DNA of 64,000 nucleotides, from the NCBI GenBank assembly GCA_019188255.1, contig JAETXT010000003.1, positions 1,488,001 through 1,552,000 of the forward strand. The letters run 5' to 3'. The stretch is from Verticillium longisporum (Eukaryota; Ascomycota; Sordariomycetes; Glomerellales; Plectosphaerellaceae). Shown piece after piece: positions 1-11,217 of the stretch (the stretch's first letter is position 1; the number at the start of each line of letters is the position of its first letter). Below the pieces are notes generated by a model. The model did not search any database. It was not told the origin of the DNA and worked only from the letters and a program-made list of their open reading frames with translations. The position numbers and the translations under genes are program-made.

Positions 1-98
1 TGGCCAGCCGCGGAAAACTCCCCAGCGTTGGCTGGATGCAGAAAGGGGGAAATAAAAGGGATAAAATGTAAGAACACGTGGATGGCCCCCCGCAACCC

Positions 99-1597
99 TC
101 ACAGCCTGACGTGCTGACCCGTCAATTTGAACCAGAGGACGGCAATGAGGTCCTCCTTGAAGCGCTCCCAGAGATTGCGGTTCAGGTAATAGCTCAGCTG
201 GCGGAAGTGGAACATCTCGCCCCAACAGTCGCGGCCCCACTCGCAGCCCGCCATGTTGACGACAAAGTCGCGCTCGTCCTGGCTGTAATGGTAGCGCGGG
301 TCCTTGCCGTCGTCGCCGCAGGCGCCGGCGGGGAAGGCGTTGATCGAGCGCTGTGGGAGGAAGGCCGTGTGCTGACGCACCCACGGCTGCGTGCTGTACA
401 TCTGCTGCAGCGCGTCCTGCTCCTTGTGCGTCCAGTCCATGTGCTTCTGTTCGTAGGCGACGGGATCCCACCAGATGTCCATGAGCTGGTCCGAGACGGC
501 GCCACGCCTCAGGAACCAGGAACCGAGGTTGAAGCCGGCGCAGTCCTGGGAGAGGATAAGGTTGATAGATTCCGGCTTGCCGTCGCCCACGGGGCTGCGG
601 GACAAGGGGTCGAGATATTCCTCGGCGAAGGGATGCGAAATGTTGAGGGGATTGAATTCGTTAATGTCGCGATACGTGTTCTTCGCAAGGTTGTTGAAGA
701 TATGGCTCTGCAGTGAGTACGAGGGCTCCATGATGAAGGTGTTGAGGTCCAGCCACCAGACCCTGTGATGCCACGTTAGCCGAGACAATCAAACGGTGAA
801 CGAAAGCCACTCACCATTCTGCCTTTGGGTATTTCCTCAAGGCATTGCGTACGTAGTCAACCTTCTCCCAGCCCTCGCGCCACTCGTGCGCATATCGCTT
901 CTTGGTGCTCATGTCGACGATTTCCAGTTCGTAGGCCCACCGGGCGGCGTACGCTTTCTTGTTCTTGACGCTGTCTCTCTCTATCGCCCATTCTCGCGCG
1001 CCCTTCCATTCCATGACGCCGCCTCCGACATTCGCCGCCAGAACGATGACGTACTTTTGGCCTCCGCCGAGCCATGACGTCCGTCGCCAGTGGTAGACGA
1101 GAGCTGCCCGAACTATTAGCTGCCGATGCATGCGCCTAGACAGAGGCTGGCCTCGACTTACGACTGTGATAAAAGACCCAGACGGCGAAGAGTATGAAGA
1201 AGAGTATGGCCAGACGGATCTTTGTCTTCCTCTTCATGCGAGCGGCCCGCCTCTGCATCCTCCCGACGAGAGGCAGGTTCTGTACGGACCATGGCCCATG
1301 GTTTTGCTTGTCCTTGAAACCTCCGTACGGCGGCTGACTTGCTTGGCCGAAGCGCGGCAGGCTGCTCGAGATGCGGCGCATGTGACGCTGGAAGAAGCCC
1401 TGGTTGTGCGTCGAGAAGGACGGGTAGCCAGTGACGCCGAGAGTCCTCATCTTGGTGGCCTCCCATGGCGCAGAGATGCCGCCGGGCGAGGCGAAGGGAA
1501 AGGAGCCAGTCGGGCTGTTGCGACCGCTGTTGTAGTTGAGGCCGGGACTCGCCCAGCCGCCGCCGGGATGGGGTGACGGGCTGCGCGAGAGAGACAT
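99..1597 (-). CDS. MNN10: Alpha-1,6-mannosyltransferase subunit of the Golgi M-Pol II complex (GT34, Mnn10-like)
   Basis: Three exons (1597-1162, 1103-815, 762-99) separated by introns of 58 and 52 nt encode about 462 residues. Both introns have GTRAGT donors, and one has a clear GCTAAC branch site. The start is the ATG at 1597 (MSLSRSPSPHPGGG), a beginning typical of fungal Mnn10 proteins. The layout is a basic cytosolic tail, one signal-anchor helix near residue 130 (LAILFFILFAVWVFY) and a lumenal GT34 domain carrying the conserved WWLDLNTF and SQDCAGFN stretches. In yeast the family extends the alpha-1,6-mannan backbone of N-glycans in the Golgi. A further intron lies in the 5' leader at 1754-1621. 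Nothing looks damaged. Confidence 0.93.
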
Positions 1598-1620
1598 GGG
1601 ATCGGGCTCGGCGGGGGTGC

Positions 1621-1754
1621 CTGCAGGAAAGAAAGGGGACACAACGTCAGCAAGCGAAATCTTGTCAGACACGAGAAGGTTGTGCGGAGGGAGGAGAAAA
1701 CCAAGGGAGACGCGGTTGGGACGAACGACATTGGCGACAGTGTTGGGCACGTAC
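1621..1754 (-). other. Probable intron in the 5' UTR of MNN10
   Basis: Read on the minus strand, AG|GTACGT at 1754 and TTCCTGCAG ending at 1621 form a good donor and acceptor. The acceptor lies 23 nt upstream of the MNN10 start codon. The open frame that runs into MNN10 from upstream is probably fortuitous, because the typical N-terminus begins at 1597. Confidence 0.55.
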
Positions 1755-2643
1755 CTGGTATGGGCGGCAGGTTTGAAGATTGGCCCTGCACCCCCAGGTA
1801 CTGGGGGCCGCGGCGTTCAGCGGAGGCGACGTCAATGCCCAAGCTGAGGGAGGAGCGACGGCGTTGATGAGAAGCGGGGGTCGTCGATCGTTGGCCGACG
1901 ACACGGAGGACGAGGACGAGGCGGCTGGGGGGATGGAGGCGCCAGGTTGGTGGAATGCGGGTGTTGTTACCGGAGGACGGGGATCCTCCAGGTGACAACG
2001 AGACGGGAAGAGGAGATGGGATGGAAATAAGAGGTGGTGGGGGTTGGATTTGGTCGTAGTGGGTTTTTTTTCTTCCTTTTTTGTTTCGGGGCCTTGGCCA
2101 CGGTAAGGCGTTTGGGCGGTGCGTTGAAGCAAGGGCGACGATCTTCTGTGGTGCGCCAGTCGCAAAGCGATTCTACGTGCTAGGATGGATCGATGGACTC
2201 GAGGCGGCGGCAGCACCAGTGCCACTGGTGAGGAGTGTCGGCGGAGGTGGTAGTGGTGGCCGATAGTCGTCTGTGATGTACGGCCGTGCGAGACTAGCAG
2301 TTACAGATTTCAGGCGATGCCTGGGCAGGACTTGGGAGGTGATGCTGTCGATGGTGATGGTTATGGAGACGATGAGCGTGGTACATGTAGATCTCTTGGC
2401 TGGAGCGGGCTCGTTTTGTGGCTGTCGGGGGCTTTCTCTCAATCGAGTGTCAAAGTTTGCCAAGGGGACCGAGACATGACGAATGGAGGGTCAACGAAGA
2501 CGGGAAGACAAGGCCGGTCGTATTTTCGCTCATGTCATCTCGAGTAATAGTCTTTGGCGATTTTGCTTTTGGGCTAGGTGTTGTCTTCTCCATGCGGTAG
2601 GTTTAGTGCTCGGGCGATTTCTGAGGGTCTAGGTACAGCGGGC

Positions 2644-2678
2644 AGGTACCTCCCCAGGTACCTCCCCAGGTACCTAGC
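2644..2678. repeat. Short tandem repeat of CAGGTACCTCCC
   Basis: Three consecutive near-identical 12-nt units, each containing the palindrome GGTACC. The same palindrome recurs at 3254-3319, 22011-22045 and elsewhere in spacers. Confidence 0.7.
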
Positions 2679-3253
2679 AAAGGAGCCGAGACGGCCAGCC
2701 AAAAGGCTCCTTGCTAATAGGGGCGAGCCACCATCGCCCGGAGCGGCGGCTGCGATTGGGGAGCCTGCCAGTCACTCAGGTTCAGGGGTCCTCCCGTTTG
2801 CCCGCAGTGCTTGCTCGGTACATGTCAGGTACATGGTACACCCTATAGTGAAGCCTCTATAGTGAAGTCAATGTCCAGGTCGAGATCAGCAAACATGTTC
2901 GTCGGCCTGCGAGTAAAGATACCAACACGCTCTTGTGTCCAGGCAAGAGAAAGCGAAGGGATTGCCAAGGGTAATCCAATCCTGGGTTACTCAAATCGCT
3001 GTTGAACTGAGAACGAAACAGTCTCACTGACAATGGCAGGACAGGGATGCCATGGCAAGACCCCGACAGGTGGGACACACAAGCGGCACGGCAGACCGAG
3101 CGCCCATTGGAGTCTCGCAAGGATGACATTGTTTGTCGGCTTTGATTTGGAGCTGCCGGTGTGGTGGGTATGGTCGACAATTGGATTGATGATTGAGGTG
3201 CAACAGAGGACATCTGAGTAAGGGAGGTAACGAGAGGCTCTATTGATCAGAGC

Positions 3254-3319
3254 TACCTAGGTAGGTACCTCGAGATACCCATTCATAGTAGACCGGTACC
3301 TACCTACCTAGGTAGGTAT
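3254..3319. repeat. Palindromic CCTAGGTAGG/AGGTACCT cluster
   Basis: Two copies of a CTACCTAGGTAGGTA-like palindrome about 45 nt apart, facing each other across GAGATACCCATTCATAGTAG. Such motifs are scattered through spacers of this window and are absent from exons. Their role is unknown. Confidence 0.6.
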
Positions 3320-4274
3320 TCCAGAGTCTGGTGTTTCACTGCACCTGCCACGCCTACCATGTACACCCGTACCCCGCACCTGGCTACGTGCGTACCTGCG
3401 TCGACACCACGTGACCTCGCGTTCCTCGAGGCAGCGACGCACTCCTCAACAATCGTCAGTCAATTCTTCCTCGCCTTCATCCCCTCACCGGGCCCAGGCG
3501 TCCCTCCAGACGAACGATGCATCGCAAACGTAGATCTGTTTCATCGCCAAGACTTTCTCACGAGCGGACCCGCAACACGTAGTTCGTATTGCCAAACTAC
3601 GTTGCTCCTAGGAGCCCGGCGCCACGAGAGCCAATCAACGAGGCTCCTTGCCTTGTTGTCGGCGCTTGCTCATACGCCCTCAACACCAGCCAGCCATACA
3701 TCTTCGAGAGTCGTGATGGCATCCGGCGCATCGAGGCAAGGTCGCCGCCAGCCGTCAAATGAGAGCCAAGCTGCTCCTGCCGCGCCTTCGTCGCTCGTTG
3801 GCTGTCGTGCGTCGAAGTGGATGAACCCGCCTGGCCAGCCATTCATCAGTTCTCCATTGCCCCGTCTTGATGCAAAGGCTATTCAGTTGCTGCCTCCAGA
3901 CCTTCTATTGTGACTATTGTTCGTGAACAACGCTCTCTTCTTGTTCTTGTTCTTGTTCTTGTTGGTCTTCTTGTTCTTCTTCTTTTTCCGCCAGACGCGT
4001 TGCTTCCTTGGGCCTTCCTCCTTGGTGATCCAATCTCCTTTGTCTATTCTGCTTCGATACTGTCACTCTTTTAATCCACAGCCACTGCCGATACGCTTGG
4101 TCTCATCATTCAACCAGCCTCTGACCCTTCGCCTCTCGACATCCCAAGCAAAACAATCCATTCATTCTTTCCATCAAATTCGTGCATCCGCCTCGAGTTG
4201 GATCGCTGCGTGCTGCTCTGCTTACGGTCCTTCATCACAAACCAACCCCTTCACTACCTTACCTACACAAGAAC

Positions 4275-7200
4275 ATGGCCACCAACAGCTCTTCGCCGCG
4301 ACCACCCGCTTATGACGAGGACAGCCGGAGCGACGGCGGAAGGGACAACTGGGAAGACTGGGAGGATGAAGAAGTGGTGACGCCTATCATGGACGACGAG
4401 CAGGCCCTCATCGCCGACAAGGCCGCCATGCCCAGTCCTCTCAGGCCCTCGAAGCCTACCACCTCCCGCGTATCACTGTCACGACAATCCGTCCACAGGC
4501 TGAGGAGACTGAAATCCCGCCACAGGCAGAGGGACCAAAATGCCAAAGCCGGCATCAAGGTCGTGACCAACATGGCCGAGCTCCGTCGTCAAAACCATCT
4601 GGCCAACAGCCCACATCGCGCGAGAGGCAAGTTTGTGGATGCTGCCGCCCTCAAGGCACTCGAAGGTGAGCCGTCGTCCGCCTCTGTAGGCAACTGGAAC
4701 TGGTTCTCCAGGAAGAACACGACCAAATCCCCTCAAAGCGCCACCACTCGGAGCACCCTCGAACAGGACCTCTCCCCAAACGATCGCCCCATTGTCATCG
4801 GCATCGCTCTTCCCTCGGACCTAGCCCAGCGTGGCAACGGCAACACGGATGCCCATGCACACATGCTTGCCACACCCTTGGAGGCACCAACTCCCCATCC
4901 TCACTTGCGCCACCCAGCAAAACCGCAGCAGCCTGGAAACACGACCAGCCCCATGACTCCTTCACAGCAACGGTCCGTGTGGAGCCCTGATACCCCTGAC
5001 ACCACTTCACCGTTCCAGTCACCTCGACACACATCAAGCATCTATTCACAGGCTACCAGTTACGGGGCACCTATTGCCTATGACGCCCCGCCTGTGCCTG
5101 CTGTGCCTTCGACGTTCAAAACACCAGAGGTTGCTGTGGCCGTTGTGCTTCAACAAAAAGACGACGACGACGAAGACGACGGTGGCAGTCTCTGCACACT
5201 GTTTGAAGAGGATGGAAGCAGTATGGCTGTCACTACTAGCAAGACCAACAAGGCAAAGGGTGTTTCCAAGAGCCCTTCCAGCGCTGAAACACAGACGCGG
5301 GGGTGGTGGGATACCATCGTCACCCCATTCACCGAGAAGACGAGCCCTCTTCGTGAAGCTCAGGAGTCACGGTTCCCGAAAGGCAGCCTATCACCTGATT
5401 CACTCTCCAAGCCGAACGCCGAAAAGACTCAGGTTGCACAGTCTTTCAAGTTGGACGATCCGCCCTCTTCGACATTTATACCTGGACTACCAGCATCTCC
5501 AAAGCCTTCGCCCCGACATGACCACACGCCTATAGTCAGGATCCCTACCCCCGAAGAACTCCATCCCCCTTCTTGAATGCGCGTACCCCATCGCCTGCTT
5601 CTTCGTCGAGGTCAGGTACCCCACGGCTTGCGGAACAGACTGAGAAGACGATGAATACGCCACAAGGCCTTCGAACTCCCTCAGATCAGCCCCCGCCATA
5701 TTCACCGCCTAACAAGCAAGACGCAGTCAGATACCGAGCCGTATTCCCCACAGGCCATCCCCTCCAGAGCCTCTATCCTTCTTCTCCGAACCCTGCGTCC
5801 CCTGCGATCAATGGAACAATGAGCTCTCGTGGCGGTATCTCCTTGACCGACATTCCACTCACCCCAGCCACAGGCACCTCGACTATGCCAACCCGACAAC
5901 CTGGCACCTATCTGCCTCAGGAACACTTTACGGCCGCCGCTGGGCCCGGCCAAGAGGTCGAGCGCGAGAGGCGCCGACACGAGAAGGAAGAGGTCGTCGC
6001 CCGCAAGATCGGTGGCTTCTGGCGCGGCCGTGGGTGCATGCCGTCCAACGGTTGTTTCGGTCGCTCTGGTCGTGAAGGTCGGAAAAGGAGACGTGTCTGC
6101 CTCGGTGTCTGCTGTGGCTCCATTCTTCTCATTGTTCTCGTTGTCGTTCTTTGTGTCACCTTGATCCCGCGTGGTAAGACTGTCGTTGAGGTGCCAAGCA
6201 TCTTCGTCAACCTGACCGACTTCCCGCCGATGCCCACGGGCCCGCTCACAGTAATTGGACCAGACAACTCGGCTGCCATAACAGGCTGTACACAGCCCAC
6301 GACGATATGGAGCTGTGCACTTCCCAAAGAAGAGCACGATTCTGTTGCCCCTTTCCGGCCCAACCAGCCAAGCTTCTTCATGCAGATCCAGTACAACAAT
6401 GACACGAGTGAGCCCTGGAACATTCCCAATGGCAAGCCCCCGCGACCAGATCGAGGTCGCACGCGCGAGCCAAGAGGAGGTGGTGGCATCATCGCCAGAG
6501 CTCGAGCAGCCCTCAGGAAGCGGCAAGATGGTCAAGCCTTCAATCCTAGTCCGGCGCCCCCATCATTCGAAGAAATGTACTTTCTGGGTAACACGACAGA
6601 TGGCATCATCTCCGACGACAAGGCCGGCGAACCGACGCCATTTTACTTCAGCATCCTCGACACAGTAAACAGCACGGTTGGGCCAAATGTGCTCAGCAAG
6701 CGACAGGACTTAAACCTGCCGTCCGACTTTCCCGTCGAACTTCCTGAGCCCGAGCTCAACGAAGATGGTAGCGCGGCGCCAGCCACTTTCATGCCAAAAG
6801 CCTTTCAGCAGCCTATCCGCCTGTACGACCGCGGCCTTGACACAGAGCACTACGGCTTCTACACGTATTTCACACGCAGCATTTACCTGCGCTCCGTCAC
6901 AGTCCTCAACGGAACGGACCCTGCCCGAGGAGGTGATGGCGAGAGCAATGTGCCGCTTGACGAAGAGGGCGGCGCCCGTCTTTCAGAGGCGAGCTTCATC
7001 GTCACCTGGACGCAGACGCGGTTCCTCGTTCAGATCTGGACGCGCCGTGAGAACACGACGCAGCTGCTGTCTGAGCGGGGTCGATTTGATACTGGGTCGG
7101 GCGAGTCGACGGACCGGCCGGGGACGATGCCGTACCCCATCACCGTGACAATGGATACGCACGGAGGCCAGCCTCTTGAGAAGGTGGTGTGGCACTGGAA

Positions 7201-7381
7201 GGTTGACAGCCGGCAGAGGATCGACACGAGCGACCCCAAGCTCATTGCGAACAACATTGGGTTTGGAGGGACGCTGGTGAACCCCAGAGCGAGAAACGAC
7301 ACTTCGTTTGGGGGCTTTGACGGAGGAGACGGAGGTTGCAAGTGTGAATGGGTCAACTTCTTGGACAAGAGAAGCGTCTGA
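4275..7381 (+). CDS. Conserved fungal single-pass membrane protein; interrupted by an apparent 1-nt frameshift
   Basis: Two open segments, 4275 to about 5549 and about 5550 to 7381, appear to be one gene of about 1,035 residues. The second has no upstream ATG of its own and runs back through Pro/Ser/Thr-rich sequence of the same kind as the end of the first. They join if one C is missing from the C run at 5548-5552. The N-terminal 600 residues are polar and low-complexity with basic and acidic patches, as for a cytosolic tail. A single helix follows near residue 605 (GSILLIVLVVVLCVTLI). The C-terminal 400 residues contain many N-glycosylation sequons and a CKCEW ending, as for a lumenal or extracellular domain. 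The start at 4275 has good ATGGCC context. I recognise the pattern as a conserved ascomycete family of unknown function. An intron across 5535-5614 is the alternative but has no good branch site. Confidence 0.7.
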
Positions 7382-7597
7382 GGTGCTACGAGATGACGAG
7401 GAAACGACAGCGTGGCATGAACTGGAGGCAACAATGGAAGCCAAAACGTCCAGCAGGGTATCACAAGCATATAGATCTAATTCAATCGATCAAACCCGGT
7501 TGGTGTGCCCAACGCCAATGTTGACGATATGTCTTTTTACGGTAAATAGGTCTGCTTGATTTCTCCAGGCGCCTTGGTCGAAGGGAATGGCCACCGA

Positions 7598-9128
7598 CTA
7601 GGATAGTCCAGCACCAAGCACCCAGCTTACGTCGTTATTGAACTCACGAGCAGCATCATAGGTGTGAACGCCGCCGTTACTGGCCACATATCCGACATTG
7701 GCAAAGTGACGAATGTACCGCGTGGGGTGGCCCCAGGCGCGGATCGAGCTGCCCTGGCCGTTGAGACCCGCCTCAGTGCAAAAGGTGGCATCCTCGCGGA
7801 ACGACTTGCTGCTGTCGTCGACGTCGACCCGGAGCGCAAAGTTGTGGTGGCGGATGAAGCTGCCGGGGTTGCTGACCGACTCAAAGGAGAAGCAGCCGCT
7901 ATTGCCGAGGCCGGTGCGCACCGTCCACGTCGCCTGCTTCCGCAGCGTCTCGGCGCTCAACGAAGAGACGACCTGCGTGTCGACGCCGGTACCCGTCGAC
8001 GCGTGCGCCAGGTAGCGCGTCGTGCAGCAGGACGAAGTGGCGCGCAGCGAGACGCGGGCGCCGACGGACAACTGGGGCCCCGACGACAGCGGCGCGACTT
8101 TGTAGCCCGCCGCGACGATGTCATCCTGGACGGCCTTCTCCGTGGCGTCGGACGGGTAGCCCGACGTCATGACGCCCTCGTAAAAGGTGCCCTGGGCGCT
8201 GACGCTGTTATCGCCACCAATGCCGAGTATAATGGCGCCCTCCTTCTTCATGGGATCGTAGCCGCCAGCGGGCCGCACGCCGCTGTAAAAGGTCGACAAG
8301 TCGCCGGCCGTGGCGTCGCCGGCGCGGACGGCCCACTTGTTGGGCCCTCCCTTGACGACGGCGCTGACGAAGCGATGCGACAGCGACGGGTTGGCGTCGT
8401 TCTTCTTGGCGTTGTGGCCCGAGAACAGGCCGTTCTCGAGGTCGGCCATGACCCACGGCCCGCTCCCGGAGCCGGAGCCCCACGCCGTGCTGTCGCCAAA
8501 GTAGATGGCCTCCATGTGCCCGTTGCCCGTGTTGCTCGTGCCCGTCTCGGCGTTGCCGTAATCGAAGCAGCAGCCGCCGTTGAAGTGCGTACCGTCGACC
8601 ACGGCGTACATGCCCTGTGCCGCATCACCACGCGCCGTGCGCTGCGCCGCGTTATTGCGGTACCCCGTGCCCCGGGGCGATGAAGACGCCGTACGCCTTT
8701 TTGTTACCAAAGAGCTGCACCGGCGCCCCGATGGCGCTCGCCAGGTTGTCGGCGCGGTTGGCTTCTGGGCCGGCAAAGTCGCCCCCCGGCGCCTGCGTCA
8801 GGTGATTGTTGTTCTTGGACTGGTCGTAGATGACCGTGATGACGCACGTCGTGCCGGCGCAGAATCTGTCCTGACGGCCGGCATCGGCGACGCCGCCGGC
8901 CGACACGGGTGCAATGTCGGTGGTTGCGCCGTCCGAGCCGCGCTTCACCTGGTAGAGGGACCCCGTGAAGGCGTCGTATAGGGCGCGCGTCGTGCTGTGC
9001 GCCGCGACGCAGGGCGTGTTGCCCTTGGCGTAGCTGTCGCAGGGTCCGGCGGCCACGAGCGCGCCTGAGGTCGCGAGACCCAGGGCGAGGGCCCAAGAGG
9101 GGCGAGCGTTTCGCTGCGAGAACTGCAT
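7598..9128 (-). pseudogene. abfB: Alpha-L-arabinofuranosidase B (GH54 plus CBM42) with a 1-nt insertion frameshift
   Basis: The single-exon gene encodes about 509 residues of a secreted enzyme that removes arabinose side chains from arabinoxylan and arabinan. It has a signal peptide ending near ALVAAG, a GH54 catalytic domain, and a C-terminal arabinose-binding beta-trefoil (TRYLAHAS onward). The nucleophile Glu lies in DLENGLFSG and the acid Asp in GGDNS, as known for the A. kawachii enzyme. Near 8680 the frame changes inside a conserved VFIAPGTGYRNN-like stretch: a run of four G (coding strand) should be three. The first frame then stops after GVPQ. The rest is intact and all catalytic residues are present in the downstream frame, so this is either a very young pseudogene or a sequencing error in a G run. 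Confidence 0.88.
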
Positions 9129-10279
9129 GATGAGGAGACTTGGAGGTTGAGAAAGGCCACGACGAAAGACCTCGTGAGCCTGGATTTACCGGACTCTTGT
9201 GAGTCTGTGGCCGGGATATCAACTCTCTTTTATGGTCCGCATTCAGGCTGGACACCTTCCTGTACCCGGAGTCTGTTCGTCACGAGCGTCGCGGGGCAAT
9301 AGAGCACACCGCGTCGCCGACGATGCCTACTTACCTGCCGACGTGACATCGCCCATGTCTACATGTACTATGTATACGAACAAGCAAACACAGAAACAGG
9401 CGTAATCGACTTCCTAAGTCGCCTCTGCAAGACATTCCCGCACCAATTAGTGCGAACCGCAACGTCACGGCAATGACGTCTCATGCCAGGAGCGCTGGGC
9501 GATCCGGCACGCCTCAGCCGTGAAAGCGCCGTCTGGGGGTTGCATCGCGAGGCGGGACTACCCATTAGCAGCCCAAGGTATTGAAGCGCTTGACGTGGCC
9601 TCATCGTCCCAGCCGGACTACCCCTCTCCAAGATCACGAGACCGTGGTGATCGGGGCCCGGGATCTCTTGGTTGCTTCACTGAATACGGCGCTCCTTTCC
9701 AGGGGAGATCGAGAACCGATGGTCTTCTACTCTTGGGCAGCTCGTTCGGCATGTGGCGCCGTGATCCGCTGCCACTTTCTGCGGGCATATTCTCCGTCCC
9801 TGCGCCGAGCCCGGGAGGCCCGGGTGGCCCGGCATGAATAGGCGGAATCTTTTAGTCGAGGACAGTTTTTATTATACTTTTGCAATCGCCGAAGCTACGA
9901 CCAGGACCCTAACCAAGCATGTTCGTCTGCCCTATCACAAGGTTGGCTTTCGGATGAAACGATGTATACCCACATCACCTGGAAAGTTCCATTCCGCTTT
10001 TTTCACTTACAGTTTGGTGGTTTCTATTTCAGTACCAGTTAGACATCGCCAACGTCTCTCGTTAACTAGAGAGGTAAAAAGATGATATACATGTCGCTCG
10101 GGCCCTCTGCGTCGGGCGGAACGGTTACTCCATGCGCAACTCGGCCAACCTCCTAACAAAGTCATTGACGCCTTCCATGGAGTCCCGGTTGAAGGCTTTC
10201 CCGCCCTCTTCTGCTGTCGAGGGCGTTGCCTTGTCGAGGAGGAGTTTTGCAAGCCACCAACCCTCCCAGCGACAAGAGA
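9129..10279. other. Intergenic region
   Basis: Upstream of the arabinofuranosidase gene and of the carotenoid-oxygenase remnant. No domain or RNA gene recognised. The part nearest 10280 may contain unrecognisable 5' remains of the oxygenase. Confidence 0.5.
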
Positions 10280-10862
10280 ATGCCAGCGCCCGACGCTAAG
10301 GCCGACTTTGTGCCCTGGGAGATGGAACTCAGTCAGCCCAGCGGCTCTACAATACCAGACCCCTTCGTCATTCTAGACGTGCCTTCTGAGTTCCCGCGAA
10401 TGGACGAATTCTTCATGACGTCCAACTATAAATACATCTTCCTCAACGTCTTCATGCCCAACAGGTCAGACGGCGGCAGAAACATCTTCCACGGCCTCAA
10501 TGGCCTGGCCATGCACAGCCACAAGACTGGCAAAACCCGCTGGTTTTATGCCGGTGATGACTCCGCTCGTGTAGGAGCCCGTCTTTGTACCGCGGAGCCC
10601 GGATGCGTCTGAGGGCGACGGCTGGGTCATTGCCATGGTTGAGTGCCGTGGTGCGCCGTGGTGCGAACCGCAATGACTTGGTTGTGCTGGACACGAAAGA
10701 ATTCGAGAACCGGTGGCCGATTTGCAGCTTCCACTGCACGTCAAGGCACAGATCCATGGGAACTGGGTGGCCGCGTCGGTGTTACCAAAGTGGGTGAGCC
10801 TCGTTCGAGATGTCCCTGCGGTTCAAGTTAGTCAACGAGGAGCTTTGGAACCGCTGGTCTAA
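10280..10862 (+). pseudogene. Carotenoid oxygenase (RPE65 family) C-terminal remnant
   Basis: Only about the last third of a carotenoid cleavage dioxygenase is left. Family stretches are visible in order: EFPRMDEFFMT, IFLNVF, NGLAMHSHKTGKT, EPVFVPRSPDASEGDGW, NRNDLVVLD and LHVKAQIHGNWV. They fall in different frames. A 2-nt loss (or 1-nt gain) occurs near 10572. A 10-bp unit is tandemly duplicated at 10646-10665, and one base is missing near 10708. The duplication and the single deletion together nearly restore phase, so the tail is readable to a TAA at 10860-10862. The N-terminal beta-propeller blades with most iron-binding His residues are absent. It cannot encode a functional enzyme. Confidence 0.8.
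10646..10665 (+). repeat. 10-bp tandem duplication inside the carotenoid-oxygenase remnant
   Basis: CCGTGGTGCG occurs twice head to tail. Deleting one unit would return the reading to the family's RGANRND motif. It is a real sequence duplication, not a homopolymer effect. Confidence 0.85.
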
Positions 10863-11217
10863 AGGGCCGATCGGTGATGAAACTCATTTCGGCGGGCAAA
10901 TTTGCAGGCAGCATCCTTGGTAGGGAAGACCACTTGATCATGAAGTAACTGCCTCAAAGGGCGTTGTTTGTCCCTAGGTTTAAGTTCCATAACACTGCTC
11001 GTCTCAAGTGTTTCCGCGTTCAGTGTTTCTCATGCCCAACTAAAATCACAGAACAGACGACGCGCCTCATGCTAAATGGTATAATAAATCATTTTGTCGC
11101 TCTTCCGCAAACATGTGGCAAAGAGGTAGATCTTTCCACTTGAGCTGAACTATTGATAAAGTACCTTGTGCTTGATTGGCGTTGATTGATACATGCCAAG
11201 AGGCGAAACTATGCTCT
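10863..11217. other. Convergent spacer
   Basis: AT-richer spacer between the oxygenase remnant and the 3' end of the permease gene. Nothing else seen. Confidence 0.5.

Larger units (their letters stand above)
1755..4274. other. Divergent intergenic region with AGGTACCT-type repeats
   Basis: About 2.5 kb separates the divergent MNN10 gene and the membrane-protein gene at 4275. Open frames here lack recognisable domains and look random. The region holds three tandem copies of a CCAGGTACCT-like unit (2644-2678) and a dense patch of CCTAGGTAGG/AGGTACCT palindromes (3254-3319). A pyrimidine-rich CTTGTT repeat at 3936-3985 is probably in the leader of the downstream gene. Confidence 0.6.

Noticed and set aside
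3359..3913. 184-codon frame as a gene
   Set aside because: No domain, poor composition, contains spacer-type sequence. Probably the leader of the downstream gene.
7664..8683. 339-codon plus-strand frame opposite the arabinofuranosidase gene
   Set aside because: Arg/Val/Ala-rich shadow without domains. The GH54 reading on the other strand is certain.
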